Shown: in pieces, positions 34,032-42,831 of the stretch
Layout of the letters: every line of letters begins with the position of its first letter
Numbering within the stretch: position 1 is the first letter of the stretch
Source of the DNA: Methyloligella sp. GL2
GTDB lineage: Bacteria > Pseudomonadota > Alphaproteobacteria > Rhizobiales > Methyloligellaceae
Assembly (NCBI RefSeq): GCF_013341275.1
Contig: NZ_CP054476.1
Span: 620,001-684,000, forward strand
DNA length: 64,000 nucleotides
Direction of reading: 5' to 3'
Made by a program: the position numbers and the translations under genes
The notes under the pieces: model-generated
What the model saw: the letters and a program-made list of their open reading frames with translations, nothing else
Databases searched by the model: none
Told to the model about the DNA's origin: nothing

Positions 34032-35021
34032 CTACTGCTTCTCCGGAAACACCTGTTTCCAGTCGTTCTTCATATCCATGACCACCCAGCCTTTTTCGTT
34101 GGCGTCGTCGAGCGCCTTATCGAGGTGGCCGAACTCAGAGTTGCGGTCGTAAGCATATTCCCGTTTTGCGTCGGTGTGGTGAACAATCAGCCCAAAGCGC
34201 GCACCGTCTCCCGAGGTGGTCCAGTCCAGCATTTCGTAGTCGCCGTCGGAATTGCCGAAGGCGGCGATGGGGCGCTGGCCGATATGCTGGTTGATGCCGA
34301 TGGGTTTGCCGTCCTTATCGTCGATGAAGTTCATCTCGGGCAGACGGATCAGGGTCGGCACGCCGTCCTTCACCTCGTATTTGGTCTTGATGCTGGAGCC
34401 GACGGTCTGGGCCGGCGGGATGCCGTAAATCGGCTCCGCCCAGGCGCGCATGAACTCGATGCCGCCGCCGGAAACGATGAAGGTCTGGAAGCCGTTGGCG
34501 CGCAAGTACTCCATCAGCTCCAGCATCGGCTGGTAGACGAGCTCGGTGTATTTCTTCTTGAAGCGCGGCTGCTCGGCGGTGGCGAGCCAGTCGTTGACGA
34601 TGGTCTGGAACTCCTCCGGCGTCATGCCGGCATGGGTCGCCATGATCAGCTCGAGCAGTCCTTTCTTGCCCGATTTGGCGAGGGTCTTCATGTCGCCTTC
34701 CAGCGCCGCCTTGAAAGGCTGCTGCTCCTTCCACTCCGGATGCTCGTTGGAGAGCGCTTTCACACGGTCGAGGGCGAAGGCGAGCTGCACATACATGGGC
34801 TGCTCGATCCAGAGCGTGCCGTCATTGTCGAAGGTGGCGATGCGATCCTTCGGCGGAACGTAAGCATCGCTTTCCGGCGTGGTCACCCGCGCGACGAAAC
34901 TCTCGATCGCGTCTTTGGTGGGGCCTTCGTTCCAGGAGGGGAGAGGATCGGTCTGCGCTAATGCGCCCGAAGCGCAAAAAACCATACCGGCTGCAATTGC
35001 AACCCGAGCCAGGAATCGCAT
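34032..35021 (-). CDS. Secreted HAD-family phosphatase
   Basis: A 329-residue protein with signal peptide about 1-23 (GALAQTD). The HAD nucleophile motif is ATFDNDGTLW, motif II is FIVSGGGIEF, and the late Asp motif is AAFGNSDGDYEML, as in phosphoserine-phosphatase-like enzymes. A periplasmic location suggests a role on phosphate monoesters. The ATG at 35021 follows GGGAGGA. It is the first gene of the unit with the arylsulfatase and diverges from a Crp-type regulator 109 bases away, which may control it. Confidence 0.85.
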   Translation of the reverse strand: MRFLARVAIAAGMVFCASGALAQTDPLPSWNEGPTKDAIESFVARVTTPESDAYVPPKDRIATFDNDGTLWIEQPMYVQLAFALDRVKALSNEHPEWKEQQPFKAALEGDMKTLAKSGKKGLLELIMATHAGMTPEEFQTIVNDWLATAEQPRFKKKYTELVYQPMLELMEYLRANGFQTFIVSGGGIEFMRAWAEPIYGIPPAQTVGSSIKTKYEVKDGVPTLIRLPEMNFIDDKDGKPIGINQHIGQRPIAAFGNSDGDYEMLDWTTSGDGARFGLIVHHTDAKREYAYDRNSEFGHLDKALDDANEKGWVVMDMKNDWKQVFPEKQ

Positions 35022-35130
35022 GACGTCCTCCCTAGACGATGTTTGCCGCAATGATACAGTCGCTCGCGGCGTAAAAAACGCTCATTTGACGGCATTAAAA
35101 CCATTGATTTTGGGGCAGGGTGAGCCGGTT

Positions 35131-35823
35131 ATGAATCGCGACAACGGAAAACTGCAGTCCGCGCTCGGCGTGCTTGCGAAACGGGGATGGTACTCGCAGC
35201 GCTCCGAGGAGACGCAAAGGCGGCTGGCGACGATCGCCAAGCTGCGCGAGCTCGGTGCCGACGAGGCGGTGTACCTGGCCGGCGACGATCCGGCCGGCGT
35301 TTACGGTTTGGTGGAGGGGTCGGTCAACATCTCGTTTCCGCGGGGCGATGGCGAGGTCTATGTCATGCACCGCGCGGCCATCGGGTTCTGGATCGGCGAT
35401 CTTGCACTGTTCGCGCAGAAGTCGCGGCTGATTTCGTTGCATGCGGGCGATGCCGCTGTGCTGGTGGAGCTGCCGAGCCCGGCATTGCGACGCTTGCTGA
35501 ACGACGATCCCAGGCTCTATGCCGATTTTTACGCCATGACCTATGAGAATGTAGAGATCACGTTTCAGGCGGTTACCAATCTCTCCATTGCATCGGTGGA
35601 GAAGCGTGTTGCCGACCGATTGCTAATGGCAGCTTCGGCGAGACCGGAGGGCCAGGAGTGGATCGAAATCTCCCAGCCGGATCTGGCGCGGCTTCTGGCG
35701 ATCTCGCTGGCGACCTTGCAGCGCGCGATTCGGCGCTTCGCGCAAGAGGGGCTGGTGGAGCGGGGCTATGGACGGATCAAGGTGCTCGATCCGGAAGGCT
35801 TGCGGCGGGTGTGCCTGAGCTGA
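35131..35823 (+). CDS. Crp/Fnr family transcriptional regulator
   Basis: A 230-residue regulator with an N-terminal cyclic-nucleotide-binding-like domain (AGDDPAGVYGLVEGSVNIS about 50-70) and a C-terminal Crp-type helix-turn-helix (SQPDLARLLAISLATLQRAIRRFAQEGLVERGYG about 182-216). No Fnr cysteine cluster is present. It is divergent from the phosphatase/sulfatase unit, a plausible target. The ATG at 35131 gives the usual family length; an in-frame reading continues upstream into the neighbouring gene region and is not credible. Confidence 0.85.
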   Translation: MNRDNGKLQSALGVLAKRGWYSQRSEETQRRLATIAKLRELGADEAVYLAGDDPAGVYGLVEGSVNISFPRGDGEVYVMHRAAIGFWIGDLALFAQKSRLISLHAGDAAVLVELPSPALRRLLNDDPRLYADFYAMTYENVEITFQAVTNLSIASVEKRVADRLLMAASARPEGQEWIEISQPDLARLLAISLATLQRAIRRFAQEGLVERGYGRIKVLDPEGLRRVCLS

Positions 35824-35844
35824 GGCGCTGCCCGAGGGGCCGAC

Positions 35845-38800
35845 TTAAAATTTCCAGCGGGCGCGGCCTTCAATGCCATGCTCGTCGCCATCGGAGGCAA
35901 GCTGGCCCTCATAGGAAAGGCTGAGAGTCGCGGCGGCCGACAGGGCGATGTCGAGGCCGGCTTCGATGAGCGCGCTGTCTTGGGCGATCGGCACGCCTTG
36001 GATGTCGAAGCCTGTCCCGCCGGAAGCAAACGCCAAGGCAAGTCCGGTATCGGGCCGGTCGAAGGCATGCAGCCAAGCGAGGCTGGCGCGCGGACTGAAC
36101 CGGATTCCGAGCATGTCCATCTCGAGGCCGGCGCGAAGGCCGAGAGAGGAATAGGTGACGTCCTCGCTATAGCCGGAGCCGGTGAGCGATGCGATGCGCC
36201 CGCTCTCGGTAAAGCCGTCGGTCTCCTGGTGCACGTAAGCAAGACCGGCGAAGGGCTCCGCCGAAACCCCGCGGCCGGGAAGCAGACGGTAGGCCAATTC
36301 TCCGAAGGCTTGCGCCTGATTGCCGTCGTAGGAGGATTTCTCCTTTTCGAAGAAGCCGGGGAACGCGACCGCGCGGTTGGTGTCGATCTTCTGCCAGGAC
36401 CAGGCTCCGCCGGCCCGCAAGGCGATGCGCCCGATTTCGCCGCCGCCATAGACCAGCAGGTGATAGGCATCCACCGACGCCGTGCTTGCCCGCGCCGCGG
36501 CGTCGAGGCTGGCATGGCTGTAGCCGCCGGCAAGGCCGGCCCGCCAGCCTTGCACGATCTCGGTATCGATACCGGCGACGACACCGCCGACGGTGCTGTC
36601 GAGGGGCGCCGCGTTGTGGTCGCCGTCGAGGCCGCCCCAGCTGCCGAAACCCTGGCTCCAGACCGTTGGGCCGGTGTTGCGGAGCGGCTGTAGCGCTGCC
36701 AGATCGTCGGCGTCGTAGCCAAGCGCCATCATCTGCGCATCGTATCTCGATCCCTGAAGTGCGGCGGCTTGCGGACCGCCGCTTCCAAGCGTGTTGCCGT
36801 AAGAGGCCTGCACAAGCCGGTCCATCACCAGGCGGCGCATATACCAGCTCTGATTGATCAGCGCGCCGCCGAGCGAGGCATGCAGCTCGCCGGAGAGGGC
36901 GTCGAAGGCGTGGCGCGCGCCGGGGGCGGTCTGGTTCAGGACCGCGATCAGCAGCGGGTCGTTGTCCGGCAGCGCATCGAGCGCATGGGCGACCTTGCAC
37001 TGGTTCGGCGAGACCGCGACCGCGCACAAGCCCTTGTGGCCGCCTCCGCGGATCGGGACCAAGGTCAGATAGACATTGTTCGTATCGTAGCTGAGCTTGC
37101 CTTCGAGGAAGGCGAGGTTCGTTGCGACATCGCTGTCGAAACTGCCGCGCCGCGAATCGGTGGTCTTGAGGATCGTGTAGCGCGTGGAGGGCCGGTAGGT
37201 GCCGCTCTGCGCCAGCACGCTCACCTTGGCCGTCTTATCGATCGTCGCGGTGCCGTTGACCTGGATCCGATCCGAGCTTCGGTCCGCATTCACCTCGACC
37301 TGATAGACCGATCCGGACTCGAAGCTGAGATCGCCGCGGACCCTGATGGTGCCGATGGAATTGCCCGGCGCGAACGTGCCGCCGCGGTTGATGACGGTGG
37401 CCGGCAGGATGCCGGTGCCACTGATGACAGCGCCGCTATCGACGGTCACGCCCGAGGAAGTCTGGAGCGAACCGTTCACCGTCAGCAGACCGCCATCCAC
37501 GGTGGTGGCCCCGCTGTAGCTATTGATGCCGTTCAAGACGGTGGTTCCCGCGCCCGACTTGACCAGAGACCCGGAATTGGCGCCGTTGCCCGTGTCGTCG
37601 GCGATGCCGTCGCCGATGATCTGGATCTCGCGGCGGCGCGGCTGGAAATTGACCGTGGCGTTCTGCAGGAAGATGCCGGTGCCGGCGGCTTGACCGGTTC
37701 CGCCGGCGCCGAGGCCCGCACCGCCGGTCACCGTGCCGCCGCCCATCTCCCCTGAGCCGCGGATAACGAGCGTGCCGCCATCGCGCACGAACACGGCGCC
37801 GCCGAAGGCCGCACCGCCGCCGCCGCCGCTGGAGGTCGCATCGCCGCCGCCGAAACCGCCTGCGCCTTGCGCGCCGCTCAGGGAAGACGCCCCGCCGCCG
37901 CCAAAGCCGCCATTGCCGGCATTTCCGCCGACGCTCGATCCGCCGCCGCCACCGAAGCCGCCATTGCCGCCATTGGCGTCGTCACCGCCTCCTCCGCCGC
38001 CGAAATCGCCGCCATTGCCGCCCTGTGCGGTGCTATCTTCTTCGGCTCCGCCGCCGCCGCCGAAATAGCCGCCCGCACCGCCATTCGAACCGCTCGACGT
38101 ATCCGCGCCCGAACCGGCCCCGCCGCCGCCGCCGCCGAAGCCGCCTGCGCCACCGCTCGCATTTCCGCTGCCGGCCTGTCCGCCTCCTCCTCCGCCGCCG
38201 AACATATTGCCTGCGCCGCCGGGCGATGTCTCACCGCCACCGCCTCCGCCGCCGCCTTCCAACGGGGCGTCTTCACCGGCGGATTCGTAGTCGCCGCCTT
38301 GGCCGCCTTGCGCTGGAGAACCGCCTCCGGCACCTCCGTAAAGACCGCCGCTATTGTCTCCGGCATCGGTCAGGCCTCCGCCGCCGCCGCCGCCGAGGTC
38401 GCCATATCCGCCGCCGCTCGCGCCGCCGAAGCCGCCCCCACCGCCGCCGCCTGGCGCCGTGCCGCTATCGGCGCTGCCGCCGACGCCGTAGAAACCGCCG
38501 CCGCCACCGCCACCGCCGGTGGAGCCTGGACCGCCGCCGCCCAGCGCCCCGCCGCCGCCTGCGCCCGAACCGGGGTCGAGGCTTATCGAATGGCTGGAGC
38601 CGCCCTCTCCATAAAGACCGCCGCCGCCGCCGGTTGCGCCGGCACCGCCGCTCCCCCCGAGACCGCCGCCGCCTCCGGCGTCGTTGGCGCTGCCACCGGT
38701 GGCCGAATTGTTTCTGAAATTGACCAGGTCCAGCACGACGGTGGTGTTCTGATCGACGAACAGGCCGCCGCCGGCGCCCATACCGCCGCCTGCGCCGGCA

Positions 38801-39198
38801 CCGCCGGTCGCCGCGCCCCCCTCGATATTCAGATTGCTGATCGTGACGGTGGGGCCACCGGAAGAGGTGGGAGAGGAGGACGAGATGAAGAACGGCCGGA
38901 ACTGATTGTTGCCGTCGATGGTGTTGCCGTTTCCGTTGATGGTGAGCGATTGCCCGTCATCGAGCACCACGGGCGCCACCGCGCCGGTCATGGTGAAGGA
39001 GCTCGTGATGTTCAGGGTATGGCTGTTGGCGTGGTCCAAGGCGATGCTTTGCATCGCAGCGGCGAAGGATGCCTGATCGGAAACGGTAAACTCGGCTGCC
39101 TCTGCGGCCGAGAGGCAGGTGCCGCCAGCGATTCCCGCCGCAACGAGTGCCGTCCCCGACAGCAGGATTTGTCGGAGCAGATCTTTATGTTCCGCCAA
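35845..39198 (-). CDS. Glycine-rich autotransporter
   Basis: An 1117-residue type V secreted protein. Signal peptide about 1-35 (LSAAEAAEF). Residues about 125-480 are an extraordinary run of Gly-rich segments of the GGGGGFGG type, followed by passenger strand repeats (SLVKSGAGTTVLNGINSYSG near 540) and a C-terminal beta-barrel of about 280 residues starting near GPTVWSQGFGSWGGLDGD and ending in Phe (RARWKF), the outer-membrane signature. The start appears to be TTG at 39198; no in-frame ATG precedes the signal peptide. The passenger is probably an adhesive or structural surface layer. GC-rich repeats here create long false reading frames on both strands. Confidence 0.86.
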   Translation of the reverse strand: MAEHKDLLRQILLSGTALVAAGIAGGTCLSAAEAAEFTVSDQASFAAAMQSIALDHANSHTLNITSSFTMTGAVAPVVLDDGQSLTINGNGNTIDGNNQFRPFFISSSSPTSSGGPTVTISNLNIEGGAATGGAGAGGGMGAGGGLFVDQNTTVVLDLVNFRNNSATGGSANDAGGGGGLGGSGGAGATGGGGGLYGEGGSSHSISLDPGSGAGGGGALGGGGPGSTGGGGGGGGFYGVGGSADSGTAPGGGGGGGFGGASGGGYGDLGGGGGGGLTDAGDNSGGLYGGAGGGSPAQGGQGGDYESAGEDAPLEGGGGGGGGETSPGGAGNMFGGGGGGGQAGSGNASGGAGGFGGGGGGAGSGADTSSGSNGGAGGYFGGGGGAEEDSTAQGGNGGDFGGGGGGDDANGGNGGFGGGGGSSVGGNAGNGGFGGGGASSLSGAQGAGGFGGGDATSSGGGGGAAFGGAVFVRDGGTLVIRGSGEMGGGTVTGGAGLGAGGTGQAAGTGIFLQNATVNFQPRRREIQIIGDGIADDTGNGANSGSLVKSGAGTTVLNGINSYSGATTVDGGLLTVNGSLQTSSGVTVDSGAVISGTGILPATVINRGGTFAPGNSIGTIRVRGDLSFESGSVYQVEVNADRSSDRIQVNGTATIDKTAKVSVLAQSGTYRPSTRYTILKTTDSRRGSFDSDVATNLAFLEGKLSYDTNNVYLTLVPIRGGGHKGLCAVAVSPNQCKVAHALDALPDNDPLLIAVLNQTAPGARHAFDALSGELHASLGGALINQSWYMRRLVMDRLVQASYGNTLGSGGPQAAALQGSRYDAQMMALGYDADDLAALQPLRNTGPTVWSQGFGSWGGLDGDHNAAPLDSTVGGVVAGIDTEIVQGWRAGLAGGYSHASLDAAARASTASVDAYHLLVYGGGEIGRIALRAGGAWSWQKIDTNRAVAFPGFFEKEKSSYDGNQAQAFGELAYRLLPGRGVSAEPFAGLAYVHQETDGFTESGRIASLTGSGYSEDVTYSSLGLRAGLEMDMLGIRFSPRASLAWLHAFDRPDTGLALAFASGGTGFDIQGVPIAQDSALIEAGLDIALSAAATLSLSYEGQLASDGDEHGIEGRARWKF

Positions 39199-39297
39199 AG
39201 CCCGGCCCCCCGGCGTCGTGTCGGCGATTCGCGGTCGCTAATACCGATAAATATTCCGAATACGGACAATCCGTCTACAGACTATTTCCCCAGGCGC

Positions 39298-39398
39298 GGA
39301 TGCCGCCGGCACCGGCTTGTCGATCCTCGGCTTCGTCACACCACCACGGGGCGGGGCGCCGATCAGCTTCGCCGTGGGCAGCAATTCGACGGGACGGC
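39298..39398 (+). pseudogene. Decayed fragment of a Bcr/CflA-type MFS gene
   Basis: About 100 bases match the 3' part of the MFS gene at 45022-45124 with only scattered differences and small gaps. In translation SILGFVTPPRGGAPISFAVG here corresponds to SILGFVTTTGGALIGFAVG there. Both frame-shifting differences and the lack of any flanking MFS sequence show it is a remnant. It lies in the 229-base gap between the autotransporter and STAND/SARP genes. Confidence 0.75.
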
Positions 39399-39427
39399 GA
39401 AGCCGGGGAAGGAGAGGGCATAGCGCC

Positions 39428-42400
39428 CTAGTCGTGGTCTGTTTCGAGCAAGGCGGTCAGGCCGCGGATTTCCCTCTCATTGCCGAGCTCGGTTGCCGTG
39501 CGCATGGCTACGGCGTAGAGCCGTTCGGTAAAGCCGACGCGGGAAAGCCCTTCCTTGGCGACGCTGAGGGCGCGCGACCAATCGCTGGCGCCAGTGAGCC
39601 CTTCGGCGAAATCGGCGAACAGGTCGGAGACGATGCCCTCGATATGCTGACGATAGACCAGGGTGCCGACGTCGCTTCCTTGCGAGGGCGCGAAGGGGCC
39701 TGCGTAAAGTGTCAGCATGCGCTGGTAGCGCGCGGCCGGCGACCAGGTGGGCGAGCGGCTCAGCGCTTCCAATTCCCAGGCATCGACCGAGACGAGATCG
39801 GCATTCAGCATGACCCGTCCGCCGGCGGTAACGACGGCATCGGCTTCCCCGAAGAGTTGGCGCAAGCGGTAGACAGTGGATTTGAGACGGTTGCGCCCGG
39901 CGGTTTCGTCGACATCGCCCCAGATGCGGTCGATGAAGGCTTCGGCCCGGTCGCCGCTGGGGCCGGCGGCGACTAGCTGTGCGGCAAGGGCGATGGGGCC
40001 TTTTTGCATCTTGCCCGATTGCAGCAGCGAGCTGCCGTGGCGGAAGATATCGATGCCGCCTAAGCTGACGATCTGGAGCGGCTTTTCGGTAGGCGACGCC
40101 TTGGGTTGTTCGGCGGCGAGGTGGAGAACCCGCAGCAGCTCGTGGGCATAGCCGGCTTCGATATTGGCATCGACCGCCATGTTCAGCAGCTCCGCCATTT
40201 CCTGCCGCCGCAGCCAGGGATGCACGTAGATGCGTTTCGCCGCGCCGGCTGAGAGCGCCCGCTCCAGATAAGGCTTGGCGCGCTCCGGTCTGCCGCTCGA
40301 AGCGGCGAGTGCCGCGCCGCGCAAGCAAGAGATAAAGATCAAAATGGCGCTGCGTTGCGCTTGGGCGATACGGCGCGCCTTCCGCATCCGGGTCAAGGCT
40401 TCGCGCCGCTGGCCCATGCTCTGGGAGATCGCTGCGAGGCCCAGTCCGTAATAAACCGGCGAGATCGAAAAGCCGGATTCGATGGAGGCGCGATACGCAG
40501 TCAGGGCGTGGGTCATGGCCGCTTCGAAGCGGTCTTCCAGCCAGTGATCGTAGGCACTGAAATGCTCGTGGATCGCCACGTCATGGGGGCGGGAATGAGG
40601 GCCGAGCCGGCTCGCGAGCAATGCGAGGTAGTCGCGCGCCCGCTGCCGGTCCTCCAAGGACATGACCTTGTAGAGCGCCGCATTGAGCATCGGCACGTCC
40701 CAGAAATAGAGCTGATACCGGTCGGTGGCGGCCAGGCCCTTATCGACGGTGGCGATGACCTCGGTGGCATCGGGCTCGAAGATCGACATGAATTCGGTGG
40801 AGACGACGTAGCGGGTGCAGATATCGGCCGGTGCGGCGGCTTCCTCGTCGAAGATGTAGTTCAGCCTGGTGCGGACCTGGCTTGCCTTCCAGCGCTCCCC
40901 GTCGCCCCAGCAATAGCGGAACATCAATTGGATGCCCCGGCGGATGGTCTCGTGGCGGGGCATGTTCTGCCAGAAGCAGGCGAGATCGCGCTCTTCCCAT
41001 TCGGGAAAGTTGGGGTGCTCGGGTGCGCGGAACGATAGGGCCGCGAAGGCGCCGCGGGCGAGCTGGGCGTCGTATTCCGGTCGGTTCAGCTTTTTGGCCA
41101 GTTTCTCTAGCTCGGGCAGCTCCTCGATCAACGGATCGAACAGGCTGCAATCCACCCATTCGAACCAGATCGCGTCGACCAGGGCGGCCCAGAGCGGGAT
41201 GATGTAGTCTTCCGCCGCTTCCGCCTTGGCTTTCTGGTAGGCCTCCGACAGGAGGGCGCGGGCGCGGGGCGGGTTGAGATTGAGCAGGGAAACGCCGAAC
41301 CAGTATTGCAGGCCGATGGTCTTGCCGCGCTCTTCTTCAGGCATGGCCTCCAATGCGGTGTAGAGCACGCCGAATTCGCCAGCTTCAGCGAGCTGCGGCG
41401 CCGCCTCCAGGACGGCATCGCGTAACGCCTCCCAGGCTCCGACCGACGACAGCAGCGTCAGGCCGGCATGGAGATCGCCTTCGGCAAGAAGCGCTTCGCC
41501 GGCGCGTTTGCTGATGGCGAGGACCTCGGCCTCCGGCAGTCCTTCGGGGCGGTGATGAGCCACCGCCGCTTTCAGCAGATCGTGGATTTGAAGCCGTCCG
41601 CCGCCGTCCATTTCGACGAACAAGGTCTTGCGGGCCAATCTGGCGACGGAGGCTTTCGAGAAGGGCGCCCCGACACTCTCGGCCAGCATTCCGACGGGCA
41701 TATTGGGGAGGCGGACCGCGCGAAGCAGAAAGTCGAGATCCTCCTCGCTGAGAGGCGCGAGAACCTCATTCGCCAATAGCTCAAGAAGCGGTGCGCTGGT
41801 TTCCGCCGCCGGCGCAACGGCGTTCGCTCCGGTGTTGTGCCGGCCGCCTTGCAGCAAGAGCCTGGCGCCGAGGATCCAGCCGCCCGATATCTCCGCAAGC
41901 TCTTCTGCGCTCCAGGAGGCGTCGCCGCGCTTGGCGGCGATAGCATCGATCAGCAGAGCGGCCTCGTCCGCCTCGAGGCGGAGATCGTCGAAGGTCACGA
42001 CATCGTTCCGCCCGTTTGCCGCGTGCCAGGACCAGCAAGGGTCGGGCGGGGCGCGGCTGGCGAGAACGACTTGCAGATCCGGGTTCAGATCGCGAATGGC
42101 GTTGGCCAGCAAGTTGGAGGGCTGGGAATCCTCGCCGACGACATGCAGGTCGTCGATGACGAGCATGAGGCTGCTTTCGCCCGTTATGGCGGCTTTCAAC
42201 AAGCGCCGCAGATAGGCTTGGGCAAAGGCGATGTCCTCCGAGCCCAGCGGCGGCAGGGATTTTCCCGGCATGGCATTGCCGATGGCGGAGACCAGCGCAC
42301 TGAGGAAGGTGCCGGGTTCGGCAAAGCGTGGCTCCATGCGGAGCCAGACCGAGCGGCCGCCGGCGGCGTGCATAAGCTCTTCTGCCAGCATGGTCTTGCC

Positions 42401-42508
42401 GCTGCCGGCCGGCGCGGAAAGCCAGATGACGGGGCGATTGCGTTCAAGAATGCGGCGGGCAACAAAACGCGAAATCGCAATATTTTCAGAACTATACCCT
42501 TGCTCCAC
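39428..42508 (-). CDS. Large STAND ATPase regulator with C-terminal SARP/BTAD module
   Basis: A 1026-residue putative transcription activator. An N-terminal NTPase has Walker A at 35-39 (SAPAGSGKTML) and Walker B LMLVIDDLHVV; a long helical region of TPR-like repeats spans about 330-750; the C-terminus has an OmpR-like winged helix (IVSLGGIDIFRHG to NRLKSTVYRLRQLFG) and a BTAD domain. Typical SARP regulators have DNA-binding and BTAD first, so this order is reversed, as in some MalT/LuxR-like large regulators. The start is GTG at 42508. It diverges from an SphA-like gene across 323 bases and reads toward the autotransporter; either is a possible target. Confidence 0.82.
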   Translation of the reverse strand: MEQGYSSENIAISRFVARRILERNRPVIWLSAPAGSGKTMLAEELMHAAGGRSVWLRMEPRFAEPGTFLSALVSAIGNAMPGKSLPPLGSEDIAFAQAYLRRLLKAAITGESSLMLVIDDLHVVGEDSQPSNLLANAIRDLNPDLQVVLASRAPPDPCWSWHAANGRNDVVTFDDLRLEADEAALLIDAIAAKRGDASWSAEELAEISGGWILGARLLLQGGRHNTGANAVAPAAETSAPLLELLANEVLAPLSEEDLDFLLRAVRLPNMPVGMLAESVGAPFSKASVARLARKTLFVEMDGGGRLQIHDLLKAAVAHHRPEGLPEAEVLAISKRAGEALLAEGDLHAGLTLLSSVGAWEALRDAVLEAAPQLAEAGEFGVLYTALEAMPEEERGKTIGLQYWFGVSLLNLNPPRARALLSEAYQKAKAEAAEDYIIPLWAALVDAIWFEWVDCSLFDPLIEELPELEKLAKKLNRPEYDAQLARGAFAALSFRAPEHPNFPEWEERDLACFWQNMPRHETIRRGIQLMFRYCWGDGERWKASQVRTRLNYIFDEEAAAPADICTRYVVSTEFMSIFEPDATEVIATVDKGLAATDRYQLYFWDVPMLNAALYKVMSLEDRQRARDYLALLASRLGPHSRPHDVAIHEHFSAYDHWLEDRFEAAMTHALTAYRASIESGFSISPVYYGLGLAAISQSMGQRREALTRMRKARRIAQAQRSAILIFISCLRGAALAASSGRPERAKPYLERALSAGAAKRIYVHPWLRRQEMAELLNMAVDANIEAGYAHELLRVLHLAAEQPKASPTEKPLQIVSLGGIDIFRHGSSLLQSGKMQKGPIALAAQLVAAGPSGDRAEAFIDRIWGDVDETAGRNRLKSTVYRLRQLFGEADAVVTAGGRVMLNADLVSVDAWELEALSRSPTWSPAARYQRMLTLYAGPFAPSQGSDVGTLVYRQHIEGIVSDLFADFAEGLTGASDWSRALSVAKEGLSRVGFTERLYAVAMRTATELGNEREIRGLTALLETDHD

Positions 42509-42831
42509 AGATTATTTCCATTTGTTTTGCCGCAATATCCTGGCGCGTTGTAACTTTATCGGTGGCGCCAGGAGTGCAACGGAAACTAAACCGGAAGACT
42601 AGTGGGTCAAGTCCGCCCGGGCAAAACGCGATAGCGATCTTGTTGCTCTCGGATTGCGCTTTAAGGCGTTACCGATACAAGTGGTTTTGGGCCTCACGCG
42701 GTCTGCTGTCGGCGCCTGTCACAGAAAAACACCGATTTATGACAGTCACCCACTGATACCGATAGGCAACGCGGCGGGTTTGTTGTGCCCTCAGACTCCA
42801 CTTTAAAGCCATTGCTCTATATGACCACAGT
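42509..42831. promoter_or_regulatory. Divergent intergenic region with repeated TACCGATA
   Basis: This 323-base gap separates the STAND/SARP regulator from the SphA-like gene. TACCGATA occurs at 42670-42677 and 42757-42764, with a related CACCGATT at 42730-42737, and again at 39242-39249 just upstream of the autotransporter. CTGTCA (42716-42721) and TGACAG (42740-42745) form a spaced inverted repeat. I see no gene here. Confidence 0.35.

Noticed and set aside
37733-39423. Long Pro-, Ala- or Arg-rich open frames antisense to the autotransporter
   Set aside because: They are by-products of the GGC/GCC-rich glycine repeats read in other frames and lack starts, ribosome sites or family motifs.
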